Part shown: positions 34,482-42,868 of the stretch, one piece after another
Numbering within the stretch: position 1 is the first letter of the stretch
Layout of the letters: the number at the start of each line of letters is the position of its first letter
Assembly (NCBI RefSeq): GCF_014650955.1
Contig: NZ_BMVY01000023.1
Span: 62,001-126,000, forward strand
Direction: 5' to 3'
Length of the DNA stretch: 64,000 nt
Origin: Streptomyces tauricus
GTDB lineage: Bacteria > Actinomycetota > Actinomycetes > Streptomycetales > Streptomycetaceae
Translations under genes and position numbers: made by a program
Notes under the pieces: model-generated
The model's database searches: none
The model's input: only the letters and a program-made list of their open reading frames with translations
Told to the model about the DNA's origin: nothing

Positions 34482-35595
34482 CGAACCTCTCGTCCTCGGC
34501 ATCGAGACCTCCTGCGACGAGACCGGCGTCGGCATCGTCCGGGGCACGACCCTGCTCGCCGACGCCATCGCCTCCAGCGTCGACGAGCACGCGCGCTTCG
34601 GCGGAGTCGTGCCGGAGGTCGCCTCGCGGGCGCACCTGGAAGCGATGGTGCCGACCATCGAGCGGGCGCTGAAGGAGGCCGGGGTCAGCGCGCGGGACCT
34701 CGACGGCATCTCCGTCACCGCCGGGCCCGGGCTCGCGGGCGCGCTGCTCGTCGGGGTCTCGGCGGCGAAGGCGTACGCGTACGCGCTGGGGAAGCCGTTG
34801 TACGGGGTGAACCATCTGGCGTCCCACATCTGCGTGGACCAGTTGGAGCACGGCCCGCTGCCCGAGCCGACGATGGCGCTGCTCGTCTCCGGCGGGCACT
34901 CCTCGCTGCTGCTGTCCTCGGACATCACGTCCGACGTACGGCCGATGGGCGCGACCATCGACGACGCGGCGGGGGAGGCCTTCGACAAGATCGCGCGCGT
35001 TCTCAACCTCGGTTTCCCGGGCGGGCCCGTCATCGACCGGTACGCCAAGGAGGGTGACCCGAACGCGATCTCCTTCCCGCGCGGGCTCACCGGGCCGCGT
35101 GACGCCGCGTACGACTTCTCCTTCTCCGGGCTGAAGACCGCGGTGGCCCGGTGGATCGAGGCGAAGCGGGCGGCCGGTGAGGACGTGCCGGTGCGTGACG
35201 TGGCCGCGTCCTTCCAGGAGGCCGTCGTCGACGTCCTGACCCGTAAGGCCGTACGGGCCTGTCGTGACGAAGGCGTCGACCATCTGATGATCGGTGGCGG
35301 GGTCGCCGCGAACTCGCGGTTGCGGGTGCTCGCGCAGGAGCGGTGCGAGGCGGCGGGGATCACGTTGCGGGTGCCTCGGCCGAAGCTGTGTACGGACAAC
35401 GGGGCGATGGTCGCCGCGCTGGGCGCGGAGATGGTGGCTCGGGGGCGGGACGCGTCCGACTGGGATCTGTCGGCGGACTCGTCGTTGCCCGTGACCGATC
35501 CGCACGTGCCGGGGCGTTCCCACGCCGGAGGGCGCGCGCACTCCCACTCCCACGATCACGTGCACGAGGTCAGTAAGGACAACCTGTACTCATGA
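34474..35595 (+). CDS. tsaD: tRNA threonylcarbamoyladenosine transferase TsaD
   Basis: Catalytic ASKHA subunit making t6A37. 373 residues: LGIETSCDETGVG, SRAHLEAMVP region, VTAGPGLAGALLVG, GVNHLASHICVD (metal His pair), VSGGHSSLL, TIDDAAGEAFDK and MIGGGVAANSRL. Beyond the normal end there is a His-rich tail (residues ~350-365, SHAGGRAHSHSHDHVHE) that could bind metal. Its stop overlaps the next start by four bases. Confidence 0.96.
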   Translation: MADEPLVLGIETSCDETGVGIVRGTTLLADAIASSVDEHARFGGVVPEVASRAHLEAMVPTIERALKEAGVSARDLDGISVTAGPGLAGALLVGVSAAKAYAYALGKPLYGVNHLASHICVDQLEHGPLPEPTMALLVSGGHSSLLLSSDITSDVRPMGATIDDAAGEAFDKIARVLNLGFPGGPVIDRYAKEGDPNAISFPRGLTGPRDAAYDFSFSGLKTAVARWIEAKRAAGEDVPVRDVAASFQEAVVDVLTRKAVRACRDEGVDHLMIGGGVAANSRLRVLAQERCEAAGITLRVPRPKLCTDNGAMVAALGAEMVARGRDASDWDLSADSSLPVTDPHVPGRSHAGGRAHSHSHDHVHEVSKDNLYS

Positions 35596-35846
35596 GTGTG
35601 GCGTTGATGTGGGAGGCGCGGGCCGTCGAGGGGCGGGGGGAGGAACTGCTCGCGTGGGTGCGGGAGCAGGACCTCCCGGCGCGGCCCCTGCGGCGGGAGG
35701 TCCTGCGGGCTCCGGGGGAGCGGGTGCTTGTCATTACGTGGTGGGATGCCGCGTATGACGACGCGCTTCCTGAGCTTCCGGAGCCGGCTGGGGGGTTGGT
35801 TGCTCGGGCCGTTCATCGGTGGAGGTTCGAGTCCGTCGACGGTTGA
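35592..35846 (+). CDS. Small protein of unknown function coupled to tsaD
   Basis: 84 residues, ATG 35592 overlapping the tsaD TGA. Sequence runs MSVALMWEARAVEGRGEELLA, REVLRAPGERVLVITWWD, ARAVHRWRFESVDG. Length, two strands flanking a helix, and aromatic residues suggest a ferredoxin-like (ABM/Dabb-type) fold, which is only an impression. Array H starts five bases after its stop. Confidence 0.7.
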   Translation: MSVALMWEARAVEGRGEELLAWVREQDLPARPLRREVLRAPGERVLVITWWDAAYDDALPELPEPAGGLVARAVHRWRFESVDG

Positions 35847-35851
35847 CGATT

Positions 35852-35969
35852 GCGCCGTTCCCCGCGCCCCCAAGAGTGGAAAGACTGCGCCGTTCCCCGC
35901 GCCCCTAAAAGACTGCGCCGTTCCCCGCGCCCCTAAAAGCGGAAAGATTGCGCTGTTCCCCGTGCCCCT
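35852..35969 (+). repeat. Intergenic 20-bp repeat, array H (four copies)
   Basis: Copies at 35852, 35887, 35915 and 35950 (spacings 35, 28, 35). The last is diverged (GCGCTGTTCCCCGTGCCCCT), and its final two bases are part of the convergent hydrolase's stop codon (35968-35970). Confidence 0.93.
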
Positions 35970-38265
35970 AGACGGCCGTTGTTCTGCATGTCAGGTGGCG
36001 GGATGGGCCCGGTTGGCGTTCCTGGCCTTTCAGGGTCAGGTGGGTTGTGTGGGCGGTTGTCGTGCTGGATTTGGATACTCGGAGTTCCAGGGCGCCCGGT
36101 TCCACCACGCGTTGGCCCCTGGCGTTGGTGAACGCCGACAGGTCCGGGTGGAAGTGGAAGGTGACCTGGCGGGCCTCTCCGGGGCTCAGGGTCAGGCGGT
36201 GGTAGCCGATCAGGCGTACGTCGGGGCGGGTCACGGACGCCACCGGGTCGTGCAGGTACAACTGGACGACCTCCGTGCCTTCGCGCGGGCCCGTGTTGCG
36301 GATCGTGACCGAGACGTCGTGCCCCTCGTCCGTGGTCGTCTCCGCGTACACGTCCTCCGTGTTCTCCCAGGTGAAGTCCGTGTAGCCCAGGCCGTGGCCG
36401 AAGGGGTGGAGTGGGGTCGGGTCGAGGTTGCTCACCTCTCCTGCCAGGCCCAGGGGAGGCTGTAGGTACGTCCATGGCTGGCCGCCGGGGGTCTGGGGGA
36501 TGCTCACCGGGAGTCGGCCCGAGGGGTTCACCCGGCCCGACAGGACGCCCGCGACCGCCGGGCCGCCCTCCTCGCCGGGGAAGAACGCCTGGACCGTGGC
36601 GGCCAGCCGGTCGTGCCAGCGGCCGAGCGCGTACGGGCGGCCGGTGAGCAGGATCAGGACGACGGGGGTGTCCGTGGCGGTCAGGGCGTCCAGCAACTGG
36701 GCCTGCACGCCGGGCAGTTGCAGGTCCGCCACATCGCAGCCCTCGCCCGACGTGCCCCGGCCGAAGAGGCCCGCCCGGTCGCCGAGCACCGCCACGCAGA
36801 CATCCGCCTCGGTGGAGCGTGCGACGGCCTCCTCGAAGCCGGAGGTGTCCGGGTCGGTGGTGTCGCAGCCCTCGGTGAAGGTGATCTTCGCGTCCGGGAG
36901 TTCCGTGCGCAGGGACTCCAGGAGCGTGGGGATCTCGATGCCCATCGGCAGGGCCGGGTGGTTGACGCCCACGTGCGACGGGAACGAGTAGCAGCCCAGC
37001 ATGGCCAGGGCGTCCGAGGCCCGCGGGCCGACCACGGCGATGCGGGTGTCGGGGGCCAGCGGGAGCAGGCCCTCCGGGTTGGAGAGCAGGACGACGGATT
37101 CCTCGGCCAGGCGGCGGGCCAGCACGCGGTTCGCGGTCGAGTCGAGGTCGACGGGGCCCGTGGGCTCCGGCGTCCAGTCCTCGTCCAGCAGGCCCAGCGC
37201 GCACTTCTGGCGCAGGACCCTGGCCGCCGCCCGGTCCACCAGGGACTCGGGGATCTCCCCGGCCCGTACCGCCTCCACCAGCGGGTCGCCGTTGCAGTGG
37301 ACCGTCGGCAGTTCGACGTCCACGCCCGCCGCCAGGGCCGCGTGCGCGGCCTGCGCCTCGGTGCCCGCGACCCGGTGCAGGGTCTTGAGGAAACCGACGC
37401 CGAAGTAGTCGCTGACGACCGTGCCGGTGAAGTCCCAACGCTCACGCAGGAGTTCGGTCAGCAGGTACGGGTCCGCGGTGGCGGGCACGCCGTCCGTGTC
37501 CGTGTACGCGGCCATCACCGAGCGGGCCCCGCCCTCGCGCAGCGCGAACTCGAACGGGGGCAGCGTGATGTCGGCGAACTCGCGCACGCCGGCCCGTACC
37601 GGAGCGAGGTTGCGGGCGCCCGCGGAGGACGCGTACCCCGCGAAGTGCTTGAGCGTGGCGACGATCCCCGCGGACTCCAGGCCGCGGACGTAGGCCGCGC
37701 CGATCGTGCCGACGAGGTAGGGGTCCTCACCGATGGTCTCCTCGACCCTGCCCCACCGCGGATCCCGTACGACGTCCAGGACCGGGGCGAGGCCCTGGTG
37801 GACGCCGACGGAGGCGAGGTCCCGGCCGATCCGGTGGGCCATCTCCTCGACCAGGGAAGGGTCGAACGTGGCGCCCCAGGCGAGTGGGACCGGGTACGCG
37901 GTGGCGCCCCAGGCCGTGAAGCCCGCCAGGCACTCCTCGTGGGCGACCGCCGGGATGCCGAAGCGGCCGGCCTCGCTGATCCGGCGCTGGGCGCGGGCCA
38001 GTGCCTGCGCGCCCAGCGCGGGGTCCACGGGGGCCGTACCGAACGAGCGGGTGAGCTGGCCCAGACCGTGGGTGATCAGCTCGTCCCAGTCGAAGTCCGA
38101 GGTCATCTCGTCCTGGTGCGGGGCGACCCCGCCGCCGTCCGTGGCGGCTCCCACCCACACGCCGTACAGCTGGGCGGTCTTCTCCTCCAGGGTCATCCGG
38201 GCGAGCAGGTCGTCGACCCGGGCCTCGGCGGGCAGCGCGGGATCACGCCACGGGGCGTTGGTCAT
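35968..38265 (-). CDS. GH3 beta-glycosidase (beta-glucosidase/xylosidase type)
   Basis: About 765 residues from ATG 38265 (CAGGAG four bases upstream). (beta/alpha)8 domain with RFGIPAVAHEECLAGF, the K-H-F motif ATLKHFAGY and the nucleophile Asp in GTVVSDYFG; then the alpha/beta sandwich with VVLLSNPEGLLPL, and a C-terminal fibronectin-like domain (VVQLYLHDP). No signal peptide, so it should hydrolyse imported oligosaccharides in the cytosol. It ends the operon solute-binding protein, permease, permease, hydrolase. The arrangement resembles bxlEFGA (xylobiose) and ceb/bgl (cellobiose) loci; specificity is not decided by sequence. Confidence 0.9.
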   Translation of the reverse strand: MTNAPWRDPALPAEARVDDLLARMTLEEKTAQLYGVWVGAATDGGGVAPHQDEMTSDFDWDELITHGLGQLTRSFGTAPVDPALGAQALARAQRRISEAGRFGIPAVAHEECLAGFTAWGATAYPVPLAWGATFDPSLVEEMAHRIGRDLASVGVHQGLAPVLDVVRDPRWGRVEETIGEDPYLVGTIGAAYVRGLESAGIVATLKHFAGYASSAGARNLAPVRAGVREFADITLPPFEFALREGGARSVMAAYTDTDGVPATADPYLLTELLRERWDFTGTVVSDYFGVGFLKTLHRVAGTEAQAAHAALAAGVDVELPTVHCNGDPLVEAVRAGEIPESLVDRAAARVLRQKCALGLLDEDWTPEPTGPVDLDSTANRVLARRLAEESVVLLSNPEGLLPLAPDTRIAVVGPRASDALAMLGCYSFPSHVGVNHPALPMGIEIPTLLESLRTELPDAKITFTEGCDTTDPDTSGFEEAVARSTEADVCVAVLGDRAGLFGRGTSGEGCDVADLQLPGVQAQLLDALTATDTPVVLILLTGRPYALGRWHDRLAATVQAFFPGEEGGPAVAGVLSGRVNPSGRLPVSIPQTPGGQPWTYLQPPLGLAGEVSNLDPTPLHPFGHGLGYTDFTWENTEDVYAETTTDEGHDVSVTIRNTGPREGTEVVQLYLHDPVASVTRPDVRLIGYHRLTLSPGEARQVTFHFHPDLSAFTNARGQRVVEPGALELRVSKSSTTTAHTTHLTLKGQERQPGPSRHLTCRTTAV

Positions 38266-38291
38266 GGAACTCCTGTCAGAGTCGAGTGGGT

Positions 38292-39209
38292 TCACTTTCC
38301 GCCCACGCCCATCAGGCCGCCGACCAGCGCGCGGCGGGCCACCAGGTAGACGGCGAAGATCGGGACGCCGGAGAGGACGACCGAGGCCAGCAGCGCGGGG
38401 ATGTTGACGCCGAACTGGCTGACGTAGTTGAACAGGCCGAGGGTCAGGACCCGCGGCTCGTCGGACTGGGTGAAGATCAGCGGGAAGAGGAAGCCGTTCC
38501 AGGCCTGCAGCGCCGCGTAGATGACGACCGTGCTGATACCGCCCTTGGCCATCGGGATCGCCAGCTGGAACAGCATGCGCTGCGGTGAGGCGCCGTCCAG
38601 GGCCATCGCCTCGTACAGCTCCTCCGAGACGTCCCGCAGGGTGCCCACCAGGACCAGTACCGAGACCGGCATCGCGAAGGCCGCCGTCGGCAGGATGACC
38701 GCCGGCAGGCTGTCGTACAGGTCGAGCTTGGCGATCAGGAGGTAGAGGGGGACCACGACCGCCTGGGCCGGGATCGCGACACCGAGGAGGAACAGCCGGA
38801 AGGCCAGGCCCGACCAGCGGGTGCGGGTGCGGACGGCGACGTACGCGAGCGGGACGGAGAGGCAGAGGACGATGGCCACGACCGCGACGGCCACGATCGC
38901 CGTGTTGGCCAGGAGATGGCCGAAGCCGCTGTTCAGCACGGTGTTGTAGTTGTCGAGCGTCGGACTCGTCGGCGGGGTCAGCGGGTTGCCGGTGAGTGCC
39001 TTGTCCTGGCTGGTGAGCGAGGCCGACAGCATCGCGTAGATCGGGACGATGACGATCGCGAGCCAGATGACCGCGCCCAGACCCGCGAGGGGGTTGGGGC
39101 GTTTCGACCAGTGCCTGCGGCGGCGGGCGGCGGGTGGTGGCTGCGTGTCGTGCTTCTCGCCCTTCGGGCGTGGACGGGTGCCGGGGCGCGGCAACGTATC
39201 GCGGGACAC
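38292..39209 (-). CDS. Carbohydrate ABC transporter permease (MalG type)
   Basis: 305 residues from GTG 39209. A Pro/Arg-rich cytoplasmic N-terminus is followed by six membrane helices and the EAA loop EAMALDGASPQRMLFQLAIP, the docking site for the ATPase. It begins four bases after its partner permease and ends 26 bases before the hydrolase start. Confidence 0.93.
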   Translation of the reverse strand: MSRDTLPRPGTRPRPKGEKHDTQPPPAARRRRHWSKRPNPLAGLGAVIWLAIVIVPIYAMLSASLTSQDKALTGNPLTPPTSPTLDNYNTVLNSGFGHLLANTAIVAVAVVAIVLCLSVPLAYVAVRTRTRWSGLAFRLFLLGVAIPAQAVVVPLYLLIAKLDLYDSLPAVILPTAAFAMPVSVLVLVGTLRDVSEELYEAMALDGASPQRMLFQLAIPMAKGGISTVVIYAALQAWNGFLFPLIFTQSDEPRVLTLGLFNYVSQFGVNIPALLASVVLSGVPIFAVYLVARRALVGGLMGVGGK

Positions 39210-39213
39210 TCCG

Positions 39214-40161
39214 TCACATCCCTTCGCGGGTACTGCGCATGCCGCCGAAGCCGGTCAGCCGCACGAGGATCAGGGACAGTCCGGTGGCGACCAGCACCAG
39301 GAAGGACGCGATGGCGCTCGCGTAGCCGAAGTCGTAGCTCTTGAAGCCGGCCTCGTACATCAGGTACGGCAGGATCGCGGTGTCGGTGCCCGGGCCGCCC
39401 TTGGTGAGGATCAGCACGGTCTCGAAGTACGTGAGCGAGCCGACGACCATCAGGACCGTGGACGTCGTGACGGTGTGGCGCAGCTGGGGCAGCGTGATCG
39501 AGAAGAACTGGCGGTAGCGGCCCGCCCCGTCGATCGCCGCGGCCTGGTAGAGGACCTCGGGTATCTGCCGGGCGCCGCCCTGGTAGATCAGGGTGTGGAA
39601 GGGGATGAACTGCCAGCCGCCGACAAAGACGATGGCGAGGAACGCGCCGCTGGAGGAGCCGAGGATGTTCTCCTGGATGATGCCGAAGTTCGGATCGAGC
39701 AGGGCGTAGAAGAGCAGCGCGATCGCGGTGGACGACAGCAGGAACGGGACGAAGAAGATCGCGGACAGCACCGCCCGGTTGCGCTGGCGGCCCGCCGCCC
39801 AGACACCGAGCAGCAGCGCGATCACCGTCTGGAAGACCCAGCTGGCCGCCGTCAGCAGGACCGTCAGCCACAGGGACTGGACCATCCGGTCGTCGTCGAT
39901 CAGCTTGCGCCAGTTGTCGAGGCCGACGGGCGTCGGGTCGCCCAGGCCGTCCCAGCTGGTGAAGGAGAGATAGAAGGCAAGTCCCATCGGGACCACGGCG
40001 AAGAACGCGAAGAAGAGAACACCGGGCAGTGCCCAGGCGGCGTGCGGCCGGCCGGCCGTGGCCGCCCCGGACCGCTTGTGCGGCCTCGGGGGCACCTCGG
40101 GACCGCCGCGCTGCGCGACCGGGCTTCCCACCGGGGCCTTGGTGGGGGTGGGTGCGCTCAC
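39214..40161 (-). CDS. Carbohydrate ABC transporter permease (MalF type)
   Basis: 315 residues from GTG 40161, overlapping the solute-binding protein stop by four bases. Six membrane helices starting with ALPGVLFFAFFAVVPMGLAF; EAA loop YQAAAIDGAGRYRQFFSITLP. No ATPase gene is present in the operon, so import presumably uses a shared ATPase such as MsiK, the rule for Streptomyces oligosaccharide importers. Confidence 0.93.
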   Translation of the reverse strand: MSAPTPTKAPVGSPVAQRGGPEVPPRPHKRSGAATAGRPHAAWALPGVLFFAFFAVVPMGLAFYLSFTSWDGLGDPTPVGLDNWRKLIDDDRMVQSLWLTVLLTAASWVFQTVIALLLGVWAAGRQRNRAVLSAIFFVPFLLSSTAIALLFYALLDPNFGIIQENILGSSSGAFLAIVFVGGWQFIPFHTLIYQGGARQIPEVLYQAAAIDGAGRYRQFFSITLPQLRHTVTTSTVLMVVGSLTYFETVLILTKGGPGTDTAILPYLMYEAGFKSYDFGYASAIASFLVLVATGLSLILVRLTGFGGMRSTREGM

Positions 40162-41546
40162 TTCAGCTCCTTGAGCGCCGAGACGAACTCGCCCGGCGAG
40201 GACTTGCCGACGAACAGCTTGTTGATCTCGGTGAGCATCGGGGTCGCGATGTCCGCGTCGACCGCCTGGTCCCAGGAGAGCGTGAAGGCCGGCGCCTTCT
40301 CGACCATCTCGTACTGGAACTTCGCGAACTCCGGGTTGGGCGAGGCGTCGAGCAGCTTGGCCGCGTTGGACGTCGTCGGGATGTCACCGTTGGCGACCAG
40401 CGCCTTGGCGTACGTCTCGGAGGCGCAGTCCTTCAGGAAGGCGATCGCCGCGTCCTTGTTGCTCGTACGGGTGTTGACCGACCAGTAGTTGGTCGGGTTG
40501 CCGACGACGTTGCGGATGTCGCCGGTGCCACCCTCGACGGTGGGGAACGCGCACCAGCCCAGGCTGTTCTTCGCGAAGGACGGGAACTTGCCGAGCTGCG
40601 TCGAGTACTCCCACGAACCCATCAGGTGCATCGCCGCCTTGCCCTTGGCGAAGACGGCCGGGGCGCCGCCGTTGACGTACGACACCGAGCTGAACTTCGA
40701 CCCGAAGGCGCCGTCGTCGATGAGTTCCTTGACCCGCTCCGCGGCCTTGAGGACGGCCGGGTCGCCCCAGGCGGACGCGTCGCCGTCCTGGATCTTCGCG
40801 AAGACCTCCGGGCCGCCGATGCGGTCGACCAGGTACTCCAGCCACATCAGCTCGGTCCAGGTGTCCGCCCCGCCGAGCGCGAACGGGGTGATCTTCGCCT
40901 TCTTCAGCTTGGCGTTGATGTCCTGCAACTGGTCCCAGGTGGTGGGCGGCTGGAGCTTGTGCTCGGCGAAGAGCGACTTGTTGTAGAAGAGGATGACCGG
41001 CTGCATGCCGCGCATCGGTATCCCGTAGTTGCGGCCGCCGAGCGCGCCCGCCGCCAGCACCGCGGGCAGGAAGCCCGACTTCAGGACCGGGTCGCCCGCG
41101 ATGGTGTCGGTCAGGTCGACGAGCTGCTTCGCCTCCTGGTAGGCCCTGATCGAGCCGCCGCCCCAGTTGAAGAAGACGTCCGGGGCGCTCGGGGAGCCCA
41201 TCGCCGTACGGAGCTTGGACGTGTAGTCCGCGCCCGGGATCCTGACCAGCTTCACCGTGCCCTTGGCCGACTTGCTCGCGGCGGACTTGTTGAAGCGCTC
41301 GACGGCCGTCTGCTGGACCTTCACCGCGTCGTCCCCGTACACGAAGGCGTCGATCGAGCTGCCGCCCCCGCCGGGGCCGTCGTCGGAGCCGCAGGCGGTG
41401 AGGCCGGTGGTGAGCAGGGTGGTGGCACCGGCGCCCAGGACCCAGCGCCTGCTGAACGTACGGCCGTTCAGGCCGCCGCCCGCGCTTCTGCCCGGGCCTT
41501 CGCCCGTGGGCCGCCCGCTGTTGGACCGCCCGTTGATCGACTCCAT
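40158..41546 (-). CDS. Sugar-binding lipoprotein of ABC importer
   Basis: 462 residues from ATG 41546. A long N-terminal region contains SRRWVLGAGATTLL, a twin-arginine-like motif, followed by lipobox LTAC (Cys about residue 52), consistent with Tat-exported lipoproteins of this genus. The mature protein is a family 1 solute-binding fold: TSKLRTAMGSPSAPDVFFNW in part, MRGMQPVILFYNKSLF, FAKGKAAMHLMGSWEY. First gene of the uptake operon, divergent from the LacI-type regulator. Confidence 0.93.
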   Translation of the reverse strand: MESINGRSNSGRPTGEGPGRSAGGGLNGRTFSRRWVLGAGATTLLTTGLTACGSDDGPGGGGSSIDAFVYGDDAVKVQQTAVERFNKSAASKSAKGTVKLVRIPGADYTSKLRTAMGSPSAPDVFFNWGGGSIRAYQEAKQLVDLTDTIAGDPVLKSGFLPAVLAAGALGGRNYGIPMRGMQPVILFYNKSLFAEHKLQPPTTWDQLQDINAKLKKAKITPFALGGADTWTELMWLEYLVDRIGGPEVFAKIQDGDASAWGDPAVLKAAERVKELIDDGAFGSKFSSVSYVNGGAPAVFAKGKAAMHLMGSWEYSTQLGKFPSFAKNSLGWCAFPTVEGGTGDIRNVVGNPTNYWSVNTRTSNKDAAIAFLKDCASETYAKALVANGDIPTTSNAAKLLDASPNPEFAKFQYEMVEKAPAFTLSWDQAVDADIATPMLTEINKLFVGKSSPGEFVSALKELK

Positions 41547-41607
41547 GACAGCACCTCTTCTTGTCCGGCTCGTCCGCTCACCAGCGAGCTCGCGTCACGA
41601 ACATGCG

Positions 41608-41666
41608 CGAATGTTTCGGGTGGTACTTCGAATGTTCCGGGAACGTATGGCGGTCGAAGGGCTTCG
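41608..41666. promoter_or_regulatory. Operator-like boxes in the divergent promoter region
   Basis: CGAATGTTTCG (41608-41618) and CGAATGTTCCG (41629-41639) are direct repeats 21 bases apart, about two helical turns, each one or two substitutions from the palindrome CGAAAGTTTCG. A third inverted repeat CGAAG-GG-CTTCG is at 41655-41666, ending 33 bases before the regulator ATG. All are plausible LacI-family sites controlling both the uptake operon and the regulator. Confidence 0.55.
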
Positions 41667-41698
41667 TCAAGAGGTTGCGCAGGGATACGATCCCGTTC

Positions 41699-42724
41699 AT
41701 GACTCGCCCGAATCCCGCCGTAGCCCAGTCAGCGACGCTCGCCGAGATCGCCCGCGAGGCGGGAGTCTCGGCCCCGACTGTTTCGAAGGTGCTCAACGGC
41801 CGCGCCGATGTGGCCCCCTCCACCCGGACCCGGGTCGAGGAACTGCTGCGCCACCACGGCTACCGGCGCCGCCGGGCCGAGGCGTCCCGGTCGCCGCTCA
41901 TCGACCTCGTCTTCCACGAACTGGAGAGCGCGTGGGCGATGGAGGTCATCCGGGGCGTGGAGAACGTGGCGCGGGACGAGGGGCTGAGCGTCGTCCTCTC
42001 CGAGAGCGCGGGGCGGCTCACCCCCGGGCGCACCTGGGCCGACCAGGTCGCCGCCCGCCGCCCGCACGGTGTCGTGCTCGTCCTCAGCGGGCTCGACGAG
42101 TCCCAGCGGGCACTGCTGACCAGCCGCTCCATCCCGTTCGTGGTGGTCGACCCGGCCGGCGACCCCGGGGACGACTCACCCTCCGTCGGCGCCACCAACT
42201 GGCAGGGCGGGCTCGCCGCGACCCGGCATCTGGCCGACCTCGGCCACCGGCGCATCGGCGTGATCAGCGGGCCCTCGCGGATGATGTGCAGCCGGGCCCG
42301 GCTCGACGGATACCGGGCGGCGCTCGACACGGCCGGGCTGCCGGTCGACCCGGCGCTCGTGCGCACCGGCGACTTCCACCACGACAGCGGCTACCGCGCC
42401 GGGCTCGAACTGCTCAAGCTGCCCGACCGCCCGACCGCCGTCTTCGCGGGCAACGACCTCCAGGCCCTCGGCCTGTACGAGGCCGCCCGGGAGCTGGGCC
42501 TTCGCGTACCGGAGGACCTCAGCATCGTCGGTTTCGACGACCTGCCGGTGGCCCGCTGGGTCGGCCCGCCGCTCACCACCGTGCGCCAGCCGCTCACGGA
42601 GATGGCCGAGGCGGCGGCCCGGCTCGTACTGGATCTCGGCCGCTCGGAGCGGCCCTCGACCGCCACGAGGGTGGAACTGGCGACGAGTCTGGTGGTCAGG
42701 AGCAGTACGGCACCGCCGGCGTGA
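41699..42724 (+). CDS. LacI-family transcriptional regulator
   Basis: 341 residues from ATG 41699. N-terminal HTH and hinge (residues ~12-65: TLAEIAREAGVSAPTVSKVLN, then LLRHHGYRRRR), then a periplasmic-binding-like effector domain (HRRIGVISGPSRM, AVFAGNDLQALGLYEAA, SIVGFDDLPVARW). Divergent from a sugar uptake and hydrolase operon, so probably its repressor, released by an oligosaccharide. A perfect palindrome of the operator type lies 36 bases after its stop. Confidence 0.93.
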   Translation: MTRPNPAVAQSATLAEIAREAGVSAPTVSKVLNGRADVAPSTRTRVEELLRHHGYRRRRAEASRSPLIDLVFHELESAWAMEVIRGVENVARDEGLSVVLSESAGRLTPGRTWADQVAARRPHGVVLVLSGLDESQRALLTSRSIPFVVVDPAGDPGDDSPSVGATNWQGGLAATRHLADLGHRRIGVISGPSRMMCSRARLDGYRAALDTAGLPVDPALVRTGDFHHDSGYRAGLELLKLPDRPTAVFAGNDLQALGLYEAARELGLRVPEDLSIVGFDDLPVARWVGPPLTTVRQPLTEMAEAAARLVLDLGRSERPSTATRVELATSLVVRSSTAPPA

Positions 42725-42759
42725 CCGACGCCACGGCCCCCGTGAGCGGTGCCGGGGCG

Positions 42760-42772
42760 TCGAAAGTTTCGA
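42760..42772. promoter_or_regulatory. Perfect palindrome TCGAAAGTTTCGA upstream of the LCP gene
   Basis: Six-base arms around a central G. It matches the operator-like boxes at 41608 and 41629 more perfectly than they match each other, and sits 97 bases before the LCP gene start. Best read as a third site for the adjacent LacI-type regulator. Confidence 0.55.
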
Positions 42773-42856
42773 AGACGGATCTGAGAAAACTCAACGAAAC
42801 CTGAGAGTTTCCGAAGTAAAGCCGGGAAGTGGTTCCTTGTTGAAATAATTCGGACT

Positions 42857-42862
42857 TATGTT
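42857..42862 (+). promoter_or_regulatory. Possible -10 element of the LCP gene
   Basis: TATGTT ends six bases before GTG 42869, within an AT-rich stretch (42833-42868). With the usual 6-7 base offset the transcript would begin at or next to that GTG. The -35 region is unconvincing. Confidence 0.35.
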
Positions 42863-42868
42863 CTCTCT

